A DNA stretch of 62,241 nt, taken from the NCBI GenBank assembly GCA_964444805.1, contig CAYUIK010000051.1:1-62241 (forward strand), written 5' to 3'. The first letter of the stretch is position 1. Every line of letters starts with the position of its first letter. Under the pieces are notes generated by a model. The model was not told where the DNA came from. It did not search any database and saw nothing but the letters and a program-made list of their open reading frames with translations. The DNA is from RECG01 sp964444805 (GTDB lineage: Bacteria; Bacillota_I; Bacilli_A; Acholeplasmatales; Acholeplasmataceae). Below are positions 1 to 7,706 of this stretch, in pieces. A program made the translations under genes and the position numbers.

Positions 1-1
1 G

Positions 2-88
2 TTACATGAACCGCTCCCGCTGGTCGAATATGTGAGCTCGATCGATTATATTTACGCCGATGTTGAAGAAGAAAAAAACGACTCGTAA
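2..88 (+). CDS. C-terminal fragment of an unidentified protein (partial)
   Basis: An open frame enters from the left edge and stops at TAA 86-88, giving the last 28 residues of a protein with an acidic end (DVEEEKNDS). The stop codon lies in the loop of a terminator hairpin, which supports this as a true gene end. Too little is present to name a family. Confidence 0.55.
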   Translation, partial: LHEPLPLVEYVSSIDYIYADVEEEKNDS

Positions 89-106
89 GCGAGTCGTTCG
101 GTTTTC
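77..106 (+). terminator. Intrinsic terminator overlapping a stop codon
   Basis: A perfect 9-bp stem (AACGACTCG 77-85, CGAGTCGTT 90-98) has a 4-base loop holding the TAA stop of the upstream frame. It follows an A-run and precedes a short T-rich stretch. The T tract is weak, so it may leak towards the convergent tRNA-Thr. Confidence 0.6.
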
Positions 107-109
107 GGA

Positions 110-183
110 TGGTGCCCCCAACGAGAATCGAACTTGTATTTCAGCATTACCATTGCTGCGTTTTGCCATTAAACTATGGGGGC
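110..183 (-). tRNA. tRNA-Thr (anticodon GGT)
   Basis: Read on the minus strand the cloverleaf is complete: acceptor GCCCCCA/TGGGGGC, D stem GTTT/AAAC, anticodon stem CAGCA/TGCTG with loop ATGGTAA (anticodon GGT), T loop TTCGATT, discriminator A and encoded CCA. G1-C72 and C2-G71 agree with known threonine identity elements. The T stem ACAAG/CTCGT has one A-C mismatch and the D arm resembles a tRNA-Gly type, so this is a slightly unusual tRNA. Confidence 0.85.
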
Positions 184-192
184 AGCAAAACC

Positions 193-221
193 ATTATACA
201 AAAAAAACGAACAAATGACAA
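193..221 (-). promoter_or_regulatory. Promoter of tRNA-Thr
   Basis: On the minus strand TTGTCA (221-216) is followed by 17 bases and a consensus TATAAT (198-193), ending about 10 bases before the tRNA 5' end. This is a housekeeping sigma-type promoter seen directly in the sequence. Confidence 0.7.
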
Positions 222-260
222 TAGTAATTTTCACGAGTTGTTAAGAAGGACGTGTCACCC

Positions 261-1997
261 TTGAAATACATCGTACACTTAATCAAACCGTATTGGCGAA
301 CGCTGATCACTTCGCTTTCATTCAAGTCGGTTGCTGCGCTTGCCGACCTGTTTTTGCCGTGGTTGATCGCCTATATGATCGATGTGACGATTCCCGAGTT
401 GAGGGAATCCGGGAGCGAGAATCTTTCTTCGCTCTATTTGATCGGACTACTGATGGTTCTGATCGCTTTCATCGGCTGGATTCTAAATGTCAATGCCAAC
501 CGCAAGGCCGAACGGATCGCTTCCGAGGCGACTCGAACGCTTCGCCACGACCTTTTTGAAAAGATCGAGAACCTGTCGGCTCGCCAAGTCGATGCCTTGA
601 CGAGACCGTCGCTGATCTCAAGGATGACGACCGATACGTACAACATTTACAATGCGACGGCAATCATGCAACGACTCGGTGTCCGGGCGCCGGTTCTTCT
701 GCTTGGCGGCATCTTCATGTCGCTATTACTCGACCCCGTATTAACCCTTATTATCGTGGCTATGCTACCATTGATCACGATCGTCATCTATTTGGCCTCA
801 AAAAAGGGGATACCCCTTTATAAGCGGTCACAATCATTCATGGACATTATGATCCGCAAGCTCAGAGAGTTCATCTCCGGTGCTCGCGTCGTGCGCGCCT
901 TATCGATGAACACGCATGAGATCGCCCGTTTCGATGAAGCGAATGACGACACGATCCAAGCCGAGCTCAAAGCGCAGATTACGATGTCAAAGATCAATCC
1001 CATGATGCACATGATCATGAACGGCGGACTCGTCCTCGTTTTGTTGGCCGGTGCTTACCGCATCGATCTCGGTCTCACGCAAAAAGGTGAGATTCTCGCT
1101 TTCGTCACATATTTCACGATCATTCTTACGGCGATGATGAGCGTAACCCGCATTTTCGTCTTGTCCTCGCGGGCGGCGGCATCCGGCGACCGCATCGACG
1201 AAGTGCTCAACATGAAAAAGGATATGCACGATGGCGATCGCGACGTCCGAGTCAATCCGAAAAAACCGCTCATTGAGTTCAAAGACGTTTCTTTCTCATA
1301 CAACCAAAAGGAATGTAACTTAAAGGACGTCAGTTTCAAAATTCAGGCCGGACAGACGCTTGGCATCATCGGGGCGACGGGGTCCGGGAAGACGACTCTG
1401 ATCAATTTGCTCATGCGTTTTTATGACGTCGATCAAGGCGAGATTTGCTTTTATGGGGAAAATATTAAAAACTTGAAACAGGATGCCTTGCGCAAGCGTA
1501 TCGGTGTCGTTTTTCAAAACGATCTCATTTTCGCCGACAGCATTTATGGAAACATTCAGTTCAATCGGGACGTCATTACCGATTACGACATCAAGCTCGC
1601 GATGGAAGTCGCGCAAGCCGAGTTCATCTATGAAAAGGAAGACGAACTCATGCACCAGATGGCGCAACGCGGCATGAACCTTTCGGGTGGCCAGAAACAG
1701 CGCGTACTGATCGCTCGAGCGATTGCGGGCAAACCCGATATCATCGTTTTGGACGACGCGTCGAGTGCCCTCGACTATCATACCGACATGCGCATGCGAG
1801 AGGCCCTTAAGAACGAACTCGGGGATACGACGATGATCATCATCGCTCAACGCATCGCGAGTATCCGTAATGCCGACCGGATCCTCTTGATCGACGAAGG
1901 CGAAATCGTCGCCCAGGGGACGCATGACGAACTGATGGAGTCAACACCCCTTTACCGTGAGATCGCGATGCATCAGCTTGGAGGTGGTCTGTCATGA
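261..1997 (+). CDS. ABC exporter half-transporter, degenerate-site subunit
   Basis: This is a type IV ABC exporter half (six-helix membrane domain then ATPase), partner of the next gene. Walker A is GATGSGKTT near residue 372 and the signature is canonical (LSGGQ). However, Walker B ends LDDASS, with Asp where the catalytic Glu should be, and the switch His is Gln (IIAQRIA). In heterodimers such as BmrCD, LmrCD or TM287/288 this marks the subunit contributing the non-hydrolysing site. TTG at 261 is preferred over GTG 252 because AAGAAGGA (243-250) is 10 bases away instead of 1. Its stop overlaps the next start by 4 bases. The substrate cannot be read from sequence; drugs or lipids are typical of the family. 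Confidence 0.9.
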   Translation: MKYIVHLIKPYWRTLITSLSFKSVAALADLFLPWLIAYMIDVTIPELRESGSENLSSLYLIGLLMVLIAFIGWILNVNANRKAERIASEATRTLRHDLFEKIENLSARQVDALTRPSLISRMTTDTYNIYNATAIMQRLGVRAPVLLLGGIFMSLLLDPVLTLIIVAMLPLITIVIYLASKKGIPLYKRSQSFMDIMIRKLREFISGARVVRALSMNTHEIARFDEANDDTIQAELKAQITMSKINPMMHMIMNGGLVLVLLAGAYRIDLGLTQKGEILAFVTYFTIILTAMMSVTRIFVLSSRAAASGDRIDEVLNMKKDMHDGDRDVRVNPKKPLIEFKDVSFSYNQKECNLKDVSFKIQAGQTLGIIGATGSGKTTLINLLMRFYDVDQGEICFYGENIKNLKQDALRKRIGVVFQNDLIFADSIYGNIQFNRDVITDYDIKLAMEVAQAEFIYEKEDELMHQMAQRGMNLSGGQKQRVLIARAIAGKPDIIVLDDASSALDYHTDMRMREALKNELGDTTMIIIAQRIASIRNADRILLIDEGEIVAQGTHDELMESTPLYREIAMHQLGGGLS

Positions 1998-3775
1998 TGT
2001 ATGCTGGAAAGCGTGGTCGTGGCCGGACCGACGGGACCGAAAAGGTCAAAAACAAAAAATACGTCCTAAAAAGACTCTGGGACTATCTCTATTTTTATCG
2101 ACGCAAGCTGATCGTCGCACTTATGCTCATGATCACGTCGAATGCCTTGTCTCTGGTCGGACCCTATTTGACGGGTCGAGCGATCACGGCAATGGAAGAT
2201 GGTGTCGACTTTTCCCAAGTGTTTTTCTACGCCGGACTCATGGTGTCTTTCTATCTGGTTAGTGCCGGACTTTTGTTCCTTTTGACCATCCAGATGGTCC
2301 GCGTCTCGAAGAGCGTCGTCTACAAGATGCGTCAGGATCTCTTCGACAAACTCAACCGTGTCCCGATCGCCTACTTCGATCAAAATCAGACTGGGGACAT
2401 CATCAGCAAGATGAGTTACGATATCGACACGGTCAGCACCTCTCTTTCGAATGACATCATCGGCGTCATCACGAGCATCATCACAGTGACGATCTCCTTG
2501 GTCATGATGATCATCATGTCGCCCGTCCTCGTCCTCGTTTTCCTCGTAACCATTCCGATGTCCGTGCTGCTGACGAAGACGCTATCGAAAATAATCAAGA
2601 AGAAGTATCGCATCCGTAACCAGAAACTCGGTGAGCTCAACGGGTTTGCCGAAGAAATGATTACCGGACAACGAACGATCCAGTCCTATGTCCAAGAAGA
2701 AAGCGTCCTCGACTGGTTCGACAAACTGAACGAAGAAGTCAGCAAAACATCCTATGATGCGGGTTATTATGCCTCGACCGTCGGGCCATCCGTGAACTTC
2801 ATCAGTAATCTTTCGGTCGCGCTCGTCGGAGTTTTTGGCGGCATTCTCTATTTTCTTTCCAGTATAACACTCGGGAATCTCGCCAGTTTCACGCTCTATT
2901 CCCGTCGTTTCTCCGGTCCGATCAATCATTTGTCGAACATTATGGCCGAAGTCCAGCGTGCCCTTGCAGCCGCCGAACGCGTATTCACCGTCCTCGATCA
3001 CGAGGATGAACCGGCCGACCGCAAGCACGCGATCGATACCCACGATTTCAAGGGGTCGATCGAATTCCATAATGTTTCATTCAGTTACCAACCTGATATA
3101 GACATACTCAAAAACATCAGTTTCCAAACGACCCCGGGAGAAGTCGTCGCCATCGTCGGACCGACCGGAGGCGGAAAGACGACACTCGTCAATCTGCTCA
3201 TGCGTTTCTATGACGTCAACGAAGGACACATCCGAATCGATGGCCACGACGTGAGAGACTATACCCGCACGAGTTTGCGTAAAGCCTATTCGATGGTCCT
3301 GCAAGATACGTGGATCTTCCATGGCACCGTGCACGACAACATCGCCTACGGCAACGGCGACGTCGCACGACTTGAAGTCGAAGAAGCGGCCAAAGCCGCG
3401 CACATCCATCCTTTTATCAGTCGGTTGCCCGAAGGATACGATACGATTCTGACCGACGAGGGTCTCAATATATCGAAAGGACAAAAACAATTGCTCGTCA
3501 TCGCACGTGCTATGCTCTCGCATACGAAAATGCTCATTCTCGATGAGGCGACATCAAATGTCGATACCCATACCGAGGTGCTCATTCAACGGGCAATGCT
3601 CGCGCTCATGCGAAACAAGACGACATTCGTCATCGCCCATCGCCTCTCGACGATTCAAAACGCCGATCACATTCTTGTCATCGATCACGGCGAAATCGTC
3701 GAACAAGGGAGTCATACTGAACTTCTCGGGCAAAAAGGCTTCTATTATGAGCTGTATCAGAGTCAATTCACATAA
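1994..3775 (+). CDS. ABC exporter half-transporter, catalytic-site subunit
   Basis: The second half of the heterodimeric exporter: about 593 residues, N-terminal membrane domain and C-terminal ATPase. Walker A is GPTGGGKTT near residue 390, Walker B LILDEATS has the catalytic Glu and the switch His is present (IAHRLST). The signature is altered (NISKGQ instead of LSGGQ). In the dimer this poor signature would face the degenerate Walker site of the partner, leaving one active and one inactive ATP site. The start is fixed by GGAGGTGG at 1980-1987 and an ATGA overlap with the upstream gene, implying translational coupling. Confidence 0.92.
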   Translation: MMYAGKRGRGRTDGTEKVKNKKYVLKRLWDYLYFYRRKLIVALMLMITSNALSLVGPYLTGRAITAMEDGVDFSQVFFYAGLMVSFYLVSAGLLFLLTIQMVRVSKSVVYKMRQDLFDKLNRVPIAYFDQNQTGDIISKMSYDIDTVSTSLSNDIIGVITSIITVTISLVMMIIMSPVLVLVFLVTIPMSVLLTKTLSKIIKKKYRIRNQKLGELNGFAEEMITGQRTIQSYVQEESVLDWFDKLNEEVSKTSYDAGYYASTVGPSVNFISNLSVALVGVFGGILYFLSSITLGNLASFTLYSRRFSGPINHLSNIMAEVQRALAAAERVFTVLDHEDEPADRKHAIDTHDFKGSIEFHNVSFSYQPDIDILKNISFQTTPGEVVAIVGPTGGGKTTLVNLLMRFYDVNEGHIRIDGHDVRDYTRTSLRKAYSMVLQDTWIFHGTVHDNIAYGNGDVARLEVEEAAKAAHIHPFISRLPEGYDTILTDEGLNISKGQKQLLVIARAMLSHTKMLILDEATSNVDTHTEVLIQRAMLALMRNKTTFVIAHRLSTIQNADHILVIDHGEIVEQGSHTELLGQKGFYYELYQSQFT

Positions 3776-3799
3776 TTTTGAACTTTCTTGGTTTTATTC

Positions 3800-3828
3800 T
3801 TGTAATTCCTATGGGAGTTGTGTATAAT
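3800..3828 (+). promoter_or_regulatory. Promoter of the cold-shock gene
   Basis: TTGTAA (3800-3805), a 17-base spacer and TATAAT (3823-3828) form a strong promoter. The expected transcript start near 3835 leaves a leader of only about 43 bases, much shorter than the long thermosensor leader of E. coli cspA. Confidence 0.75.
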
Positions 3829-3877
3829 GAATATAGACATTCATTTGTCCAGATTGTAAGAAAAAGGAGTATCGTAA

Positions 3878-4075
3878 ATGAAAGGCGTTGTAAAATGGTT
3901 TGACGCTGACAAGGGATATGGATTTATCTCGTCAGAAGATAACAAAGACATTTTTGTACACTTCAGTGCTATCCAGTCTGAAGGATACAAAACATTAGCA
4001 GAAGGCGACTCAGTAGAATTTGACGTTAACGACGGCGACCGTGGACCACAAGCGGCCAACGTAGTTAAACTATAA
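3878..4075 (+). CDS. csp: Cold-shock protein (CspA family)
   Basis: A 65-residue single-domain cold-shock protein, an RNA chaperone that binds single-stranded nucleic acid in the cytoplasm. It carries the RNP1-like KGYGFIS and RNP2-like DIFVHFS motifs at the usual spacing, preceded by VKWFDADKG. Its length is typical for the family. It has its own promoter and terminator and AAAAAGGAG before the ATG, so it is monocistronic and probably highly expressed. Confidence 0.96.
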   Translation: MKGVVKWFDADKGYGFISSEDNKDIFVHFSAIQSEGYKTLAEGDSVEFDVNDGDRGPQAANVVKL

Positions 4076-4089
4076 ATTTAAACAGTTTT

Positions 4090-4121
4090 GGGGACTCGAA
4101 AGAGTCCCCCTTCTATTTTTT
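4090..4121 (+). terminator. Intrinsic terminator after csp
   Basis: GGGGACTC (4090-4097), a GAAA tetraloop and GAGTCCCC (4102-4109) form a perfect 8-bp stem followed by a T-rich tail. Confidence 0.85.
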
Positions 4122-4182
4122 AGGGAATGATCGAAACGGGTTGAAATGTCAGTAAAACGATGATTTTTTCGCCCTTTTTATC

Positions 4183-4212
4183 TTGTTAACAAGGATTGTT
4201 CTATGATATAAT
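4183..4212 (+). promoter_or_regulatory. Promoter of the fic-cvfB-proS run
   Basis: TTGTTA (4183-4188), an 18-base spacer and TATAAT (4207-4212) lie upstream of the fic start. The ribosome site is GGTGAT at about 4230-4235, matching the 5' side of the anti-SD sequence rather than the usual GGAGG core. Confidence 0.65.
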
Positions 4213-4238
4213 ATAACAAAGATGAAAGCGGTGATAAT

Positions 4239-4973
4239 ATGGAGAAAGATCTATTGGAAGTAGAGCGCATGCATCTGAGTAACATCCGCAAGGAATGTGA
4301 TGAAGCACAGGTTCAGGATGTCGAAGAGAAATTTGCCATCGTCTACACCTATGATGCCGTCGGCATGGAAGGCAAGAACCGAGTCCCCTTTGAAGATGTG
4401 AAAAGATTACTCAACACGAAAGCTCTACTCGAATACAGTGAACGGGAAAAGAAGGAAATCTTGAATCACGTCAAGGCGTTCGAATACGTCTGTCGTGAAG
4501 CGAAACGAAACGTGGTCTTCGATGAAGAGAAACTCAAGGATATCCATGAGATTCTCGTTGACGGGATTTTCCAAGGCGGCATTTACCGTAACGTCAACAT
4601 CCAGATCTATGGTGCGAACCATCAACCACCCGACTACGTTAAGGTCTATGACCGGATGAGCAAGTATTTTCAAGCGCTTAATGAAAACTGGGATGACCCG
4701 ATTCGGAAAGCGGTTTTCGCTCATGCGAGCATTCAAAAAATCCATCCCTTTCTCGATGGCAACGGTCGCTTGGCTTCTCTTGTTATGAACTATTTTCTCA
4801 TTCAAAACGATTATCTTCCCGTCTCGATTCCGCTCGATCTACGTCCGACATATTTCGAAAAGCTCGAGACGTTCAAGGTTGAAAAGAAGATCGATCCACT
4901 CGTCGATCTCATCAAGGATTTGTTGTTGAAACGCTATGAGGATGTTCTAAAAACTTTGGAAGTGAGTGCCTGA
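4239..4973 (+). CDS. Fic domain protein with variant active-site motif
   Basis: A 244-residue Fic-fold protein. Fic enzymes usually transfer AMP from ATP to hydroxyl side chains of target proteins. The core motif is HPFLDGNGRLAS, with catalytic H169, D172 and R177, but the family motif HxFx(D/E)GNGRxxR ends here in S180 instead of Arg. The flap region (IYGANHQPPD) is normal. The N-terminal inhibitory helix of class II Fic proteins, (S/T)xxxE(G/N), appears as A40-VGM-E44-G, keeping the inhibitory Glu but not the Ser/Thr. No antitoxin-like gene is adjacent; cvfB follows 40 bases downstream. Activity (AMPylation, deAMPylation or another nucleotide transfer) is uncertain. Confidence 0.88.
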   Translation: MEKDLLEVERMHLSNIRKECDEAQVQDVEEKFAIVYTYDAVGMEGKNRVPFEDVKRLLNTKALLEYSEREKKEILNHVKAFEYVCREAKRNVVFDEEKLKDIHEILVDGIFQGGIYRNVNIQIYGANHQPPDYVKVYDRMSKYFQALNENWDDPIRKAVFAHASIQKIHPFLDGNGRLASLVMNYFLIQNDYLPVSIPLDLRPTYFEKLETFKVEKKIDPLVDLIKDLLLKRYEDVLKTLEVSA

Positions 4974-5013
4974 GCACTCTCTTTTTACGTGATAGGATTT
5001 GGAGGTGGGATTT

Positions 5014-5859
5014 ATGATTCGAATCGGAGCGATCAATCAACTCGTTGTCGATCGAAAGACCGATATCGGCTATATGCTGAAATCCGCTGAAGGCGACATC
5101 TTTTTGCACGCCAATGAGACCATGTTTCGCGAACTCGACCGAGGAGATTCGGTTCAGGCCTTTTTGTACTTTGACCAGAAGGGTCGATTGGCTGCGACGC
5201 TCAAAGAGCCACTCATTACGATCGATGAACCCGCCTTTCTCACCGTCAAGGATATTCAACCGATCGGTTGTTTTATGGAAATGGGTATCTCAAAAGACGT
5301 TTTGTTGTCAAAGGATGTTTTGCCGCACGACCGCAAACTGTGGCCAGCTGAAGGCGACCGCGTGCTGGTTGTCCTGAAAGTCAAAGGGAAGTTCGTCGTG
5401 AAGGTCGCGAGCCAGGATGAAGTTCCGCTGACAACGAACAAGCCGCTCGAACTCAAGGATGTCGTCAAAGCTCGTATTCATCGATTCGGCAACCAAGGCA
5501 TCAATCTCGTCACCGAGGATTACCAGTTCATTTTCGTGCACCACACGATGTATAAAAAGAACTATCGGCTTGGCGAAGAGGTCGAAGTCAAAATCGTCTA
5601 TCACTCCGATCAGGGCTATACCGGGTCGCTGATTCCCCAAAAGGAAGTTGCGCTCCATGAGGATGCCAATCGCATTCTATCCTATCTCAATCGACGGGGT
5701 GAACTCTTCTTGACCAATGAGAGTCCACCGGAAGAGATCGAAGCGATTCTCGGCATGAGTAAAAAAGCATTCAAGCGCGCGATCGGGAAACTCTATCGTG
5801 AACGTAAAATCATAATTGAAAGCGGCAAGATCAGACTTGTCGTTGATCAAGACGTGTAA
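5014..5859 (+). CDS. cvfB: CvfB-family S1-domain RNA-binding protein
   Basis: A 281-residue protein resembling CvfB/YitL: tandem S1-like beta barrels (for example GYMLKSAEGDIFLHANE near the N-terminus and VKARIHRFGNQGINLV in the middle) and a C-terminal winged helix (ILSYLNRRGELFLTNESPPEEIEAILGMSKKAFKRAIGKL, residues about 225-265). CvfB of Staphylococcus affects virulence gene expression and binds RNA. ATG 5014 is chosen because GGAGGT (5001-5006) lies 7 bases upstream; an in-frame TTG at 4999 has no ribosome site. proS follows 16 bases later, so the two are probably co-transcribed. Confidence 0.85.
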   Translation: MIRIGAINQLVVDRKTDIGYMLKSAEGDIFLHANETMFRELDRGDSVQAFLYFDQKGRLAATLKEPLITIDEPAFLTVKDIQPIGCFMEMGISKDVLLSKDVLPHDRKLWPAEGDRVLVVLKVKGKFVVKVASQDEVPLTTNKPLELKDVVKARIHRFGNQGINLVTEDYQFIFVHHTMYKKNYRLGEEVEVKIVYHSDQGYTGSLIPQKEVALHEDANRILSYLNRRGELFLTNESPPEEIEAILGMSKKAFKRAIGKLYRERKIIIESGKIRLVVDQDV

Positions 5860-5875
5860 ATAAAAAGGAGTACGT

Positions 5876-7309
5876 ATGGGCAACAATAAAAAAATGGTCA
5901 ATCAGATCACGGCGCGTGACGTTGACTTTGCGAAATGGTATACCGACCTGTGCATCAAGGCGGAACTCATGGATTACAGTGACAGCAAGGGCTTCATCAT
6001 CTATCGTCCGTATGGATACGCCCTTTGGGAAGGCATCATGAAGTATCTTGATGATGAGCTGAAAGATACGGGTCATGAAAATGTCTATATGCCACTTCTT
6101 ATTCCGGAATCGCTTTTTCAAAAGGAAAAAGAACACGTCGAAGGGTTCGCCCCTGAGACGGCGATGGTTACGACAACAGGTAAAGAGGACTTAAGCGAAC
6201 GCTTGATCATCCGGCCGACATCCGAAGTCCTTTTTTGCACCCACTATAGCAAAGTCATCAATTCCTATCGCGACCTACCGAAACTCTACAACCAGTGGTG
6301 CAGTGTCGTTCGTTGGGAAAAGACGACACGCCCTTTCTTACGGGGAAAAGAGTTCTTATGGCAGGAAGGCCACACCGCGCATGCAACAGAACAGGAAGCG
6401 CGCAAGGAAACGCTCGGAATTCTTGAGATGTATCGGAAACTCGGTGAGGATTTGCTCGCGATGCCGTTCGTTACGGGTCGAAAGACCGAGCGTGAGAAAT
6501 TCGCCGGGGCGATCGAGACCTATAGCATCGAAGCTTTAATGCATGATGGGCAAGCGCTTCAGTCGGGGACGACGCACTATTTCGGGCAAGGGTTTGCCAA
6601 GGCTTTCGATATTCGTTATGCCGATGTCAACAACCAGATGAGCTACGTCTATCAGACGTCTTGGGGTGTCTCAACGCGTTTGATCGGTGCTGTGATCATG
6701 GTTCACGGGGATGACGAGGGTCTCGTGCTCCCGCCTTATCTCGCACCCACGCAAATCGTGATCATACCGATCCAGGGACAAAACGAAGACGTCGTTCGCG
6801 CTACGACAACCCTTGAAAAGCGTCTTAAGGACAAAGGATTTCGCGTCAAGCTCGATGACAGCGACCGTTCACCCGGTTGGAAGTTCAGCGAGCACGAAAT
6901 GAAGGGAATCCCGATAAGGATCGAAGTCGGACCGCGTGACGTGAGCCAGGGGAAAGCCGTCATCGTCCGTCGCCACGACCGCAACAAGATGATGGTCGAT
7001 CTCGATCGCATCGAAGGTGACATGGCCGGTATTTTGCAAGATATCCACGATGCCATGTATGAGAAGGCACGCGCCCATGTTGCGGCCAACACGTATGAAG
7101 CGAAAACCTATGACGAGTTCAAGGCATTGATCAAAAAGGGCGGGTACGTCCAGATGAGCATTAGCGGTGACGAAGCCGAGGAACAAATCAAAAAGGATAC
7201 CACGGCAACTGCCCGAATGATTCCCTTTGATCAAAAAATGATCACTGAAAACTGTCCGGTAACCGGCGAAAAAGCTCAACATACCGTTTGGTTCGCCCGC
7301 GCATATTAA
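5876..7309 (+). CDS. proS: Prolyl-tRNA synthetase, archaeal/eukaryote-like short type
   Basis: A 477-residue class II aminoacyl-tRNA synthetase that charges tRNA-Pro with proline. The sequence follows the archaeal/eukaryotic type, also found in Mycoplasma and Borrelia: class II motif 2 around WEKTTRPFLRGKEFLWQEGHTAHAT, no insertion (INS) editing domain, an anticodon-binding domain after about residue 290 and a C-terminal domain ending in aromatic AY. AAAAAGGAG precedes the ATG. The matching tRNA-Pro(GGG) lies at 60.2 kb. Having this type instead of the long bacterial type is a lineage marker. Confidence 0.95.
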   Translation: MGNNKKMVNQITARDVDFAKWYTDLCIKAELMDYSDSKGFIIYRPYGYALWEGIMKYLDDELKDTGHENVYMPLLIPESLFQKEKEHVEGFAPETAMVTTTGKEDLSERLIIRPTSEVLFCTHYSKVINSYRDLPKLYNQWCSVVRWEKTTRPFLRGKEFLWQEGHTAHATEQEARKETLGILEMYRKLGEDLLAMPFVTGRKTEREKFAGAIETYSIEALMHDGQALQSGTTHYFGQGFAKAFDIRYADVNNQMSYVYQTSWGVSTRLIGAVIMVHGDDEGLVLPPYLAPTQIVIIPIQGQNEDVVRATTTLEKRLKDKGFRVKLDDSDRSPGWKFSEHEMKGIPIRIEVGPRDVSQGKAVIVRRHDRNKMMVDLDRIEGDMAGILQDIHDAMYEKARAHVAANTYEAKTYDEFKALIKKGGYVQMSISGDEAEEQIKKDTTATARMIPFDQKMITENCPVTGEKAQHTVWFARAY

Positions 7310-7311
7310 AA

Positions 7312-7341
7312 AAAAGAGAAGGCAAAACGGCTATCTCTTTT
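7312..7341. terminator. Weak bidirectional terminator between proS and yidD
   Basis: AAAAGAGA (7312-7319) and TCTCTTTT (7334-7341) flank a 14-base loop between convergent genes; the arms themselves give T runs on both strands. The stem is AT-rich and overlaps the yidD stop codon, so strength is doubtful. Confidence 0.4.
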
Positions 7342-7570
7342 GATCTTTTCGGGCTTTCTTTTCCGGGACGGGATCGTATTTCGGTTTAAAGAGCGGATTG
7401 CACTTCAAAATGCGCTTTGCCGCTAAAAACGAAGCCTTAAAAAAGTGGAAGCGCATGTAGGCTTCCTTGGCATACTGCGAGCACGTCGGCGTGTAGCGAC
7501 ATCGATGCGGTGTATTGGGGGATATTCTTTTTTGATACCACTCGATCATCCGGATCGGCAACTTGTTCAT
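7331..7570 (-). CDS. yidD: Membrane protein insertion efficiency factor YidD
   Basis: A 79-residue YidD-family protein, a small peripheral membrane protein thought to help YidC-dependent insertion. The family hallmarks are present: IEWYQKRISPNTPHRCRYTPTCSQYAKEA, with the conserved Cys pair, and CNPLFKP. The end is basic and charged. It is encoded convergently to proS and divergently from the EF-G-like gene. Its ribosome site is GGTGAT, 2-3 bases before the ATG. Confidence 0.93.
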   Translation of the reverse strand: MNKLPIRMIEWYQKRISPNTPHRCRYTPTCSQYAKEAYMRFHFFKASFLAAKRILKCNPLFKPKYDPVPEKKARKDQKR

Positions 7571-7585
7571 ACGATCACCGTTTTC

Positions 7586-7594
7586 ATTATATCA
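7586..7594 (-). promoter_or_regulatory. yidD: Extended -10 promoter of yidD
   Basis: On the minus strand TGATATAAT (7594-7586) is a consensus extended -10 element 16 bases before the yidD start; no good -35 is visible. The leader would be very short. Confidence 0.55.
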
Positions 7595-7646
7595 CGCTCT
7601 AGAAATGTTTGATGAAATTTACAATTTTAAGGCAATCCGTATTTCC

Positions 7647-7663
7647 AGCATACAAAGTATGCT
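7647..7663. repeat. Inverted repeat overlapping the EF-G-like promoter
   Basis: AGCATAC-AAA-GTATGCT is a perfect 7-bp dyad with a 3-base centre. Its right arm runs into the extended -10 element of the gene at 7707. A repressor site is possible; a hairpin is unlikely to act there since it lies upstream of the transcript start. Confidence 0.45.
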
Positions 7664-7668
7664 ATAAT
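7660..7668 (+). promoter_or_regulatory. Extended -10 promoter of the EF-G-like gene
   Basis: TGCTATAAT (7660-7668) is an extended -10 element with no clear -35 at 17 bases. Transcription should begin near 7675, giving a leader of about 32 bases with AGGAGG before the ATG at 7707. Confidence 0.6.
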
Positions 7669-7706
7669 AAATATAGAGAATCGTAAACGATTACAGGAGG
7701 TTAACG

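Noticed and set aside
4239..4973. Fic as half of a toxin-antitoxin pair
   Set aside because: No small antitoxin-like gene lies on either side, and the protein carries its own N-terminal inhibitory-type motif.
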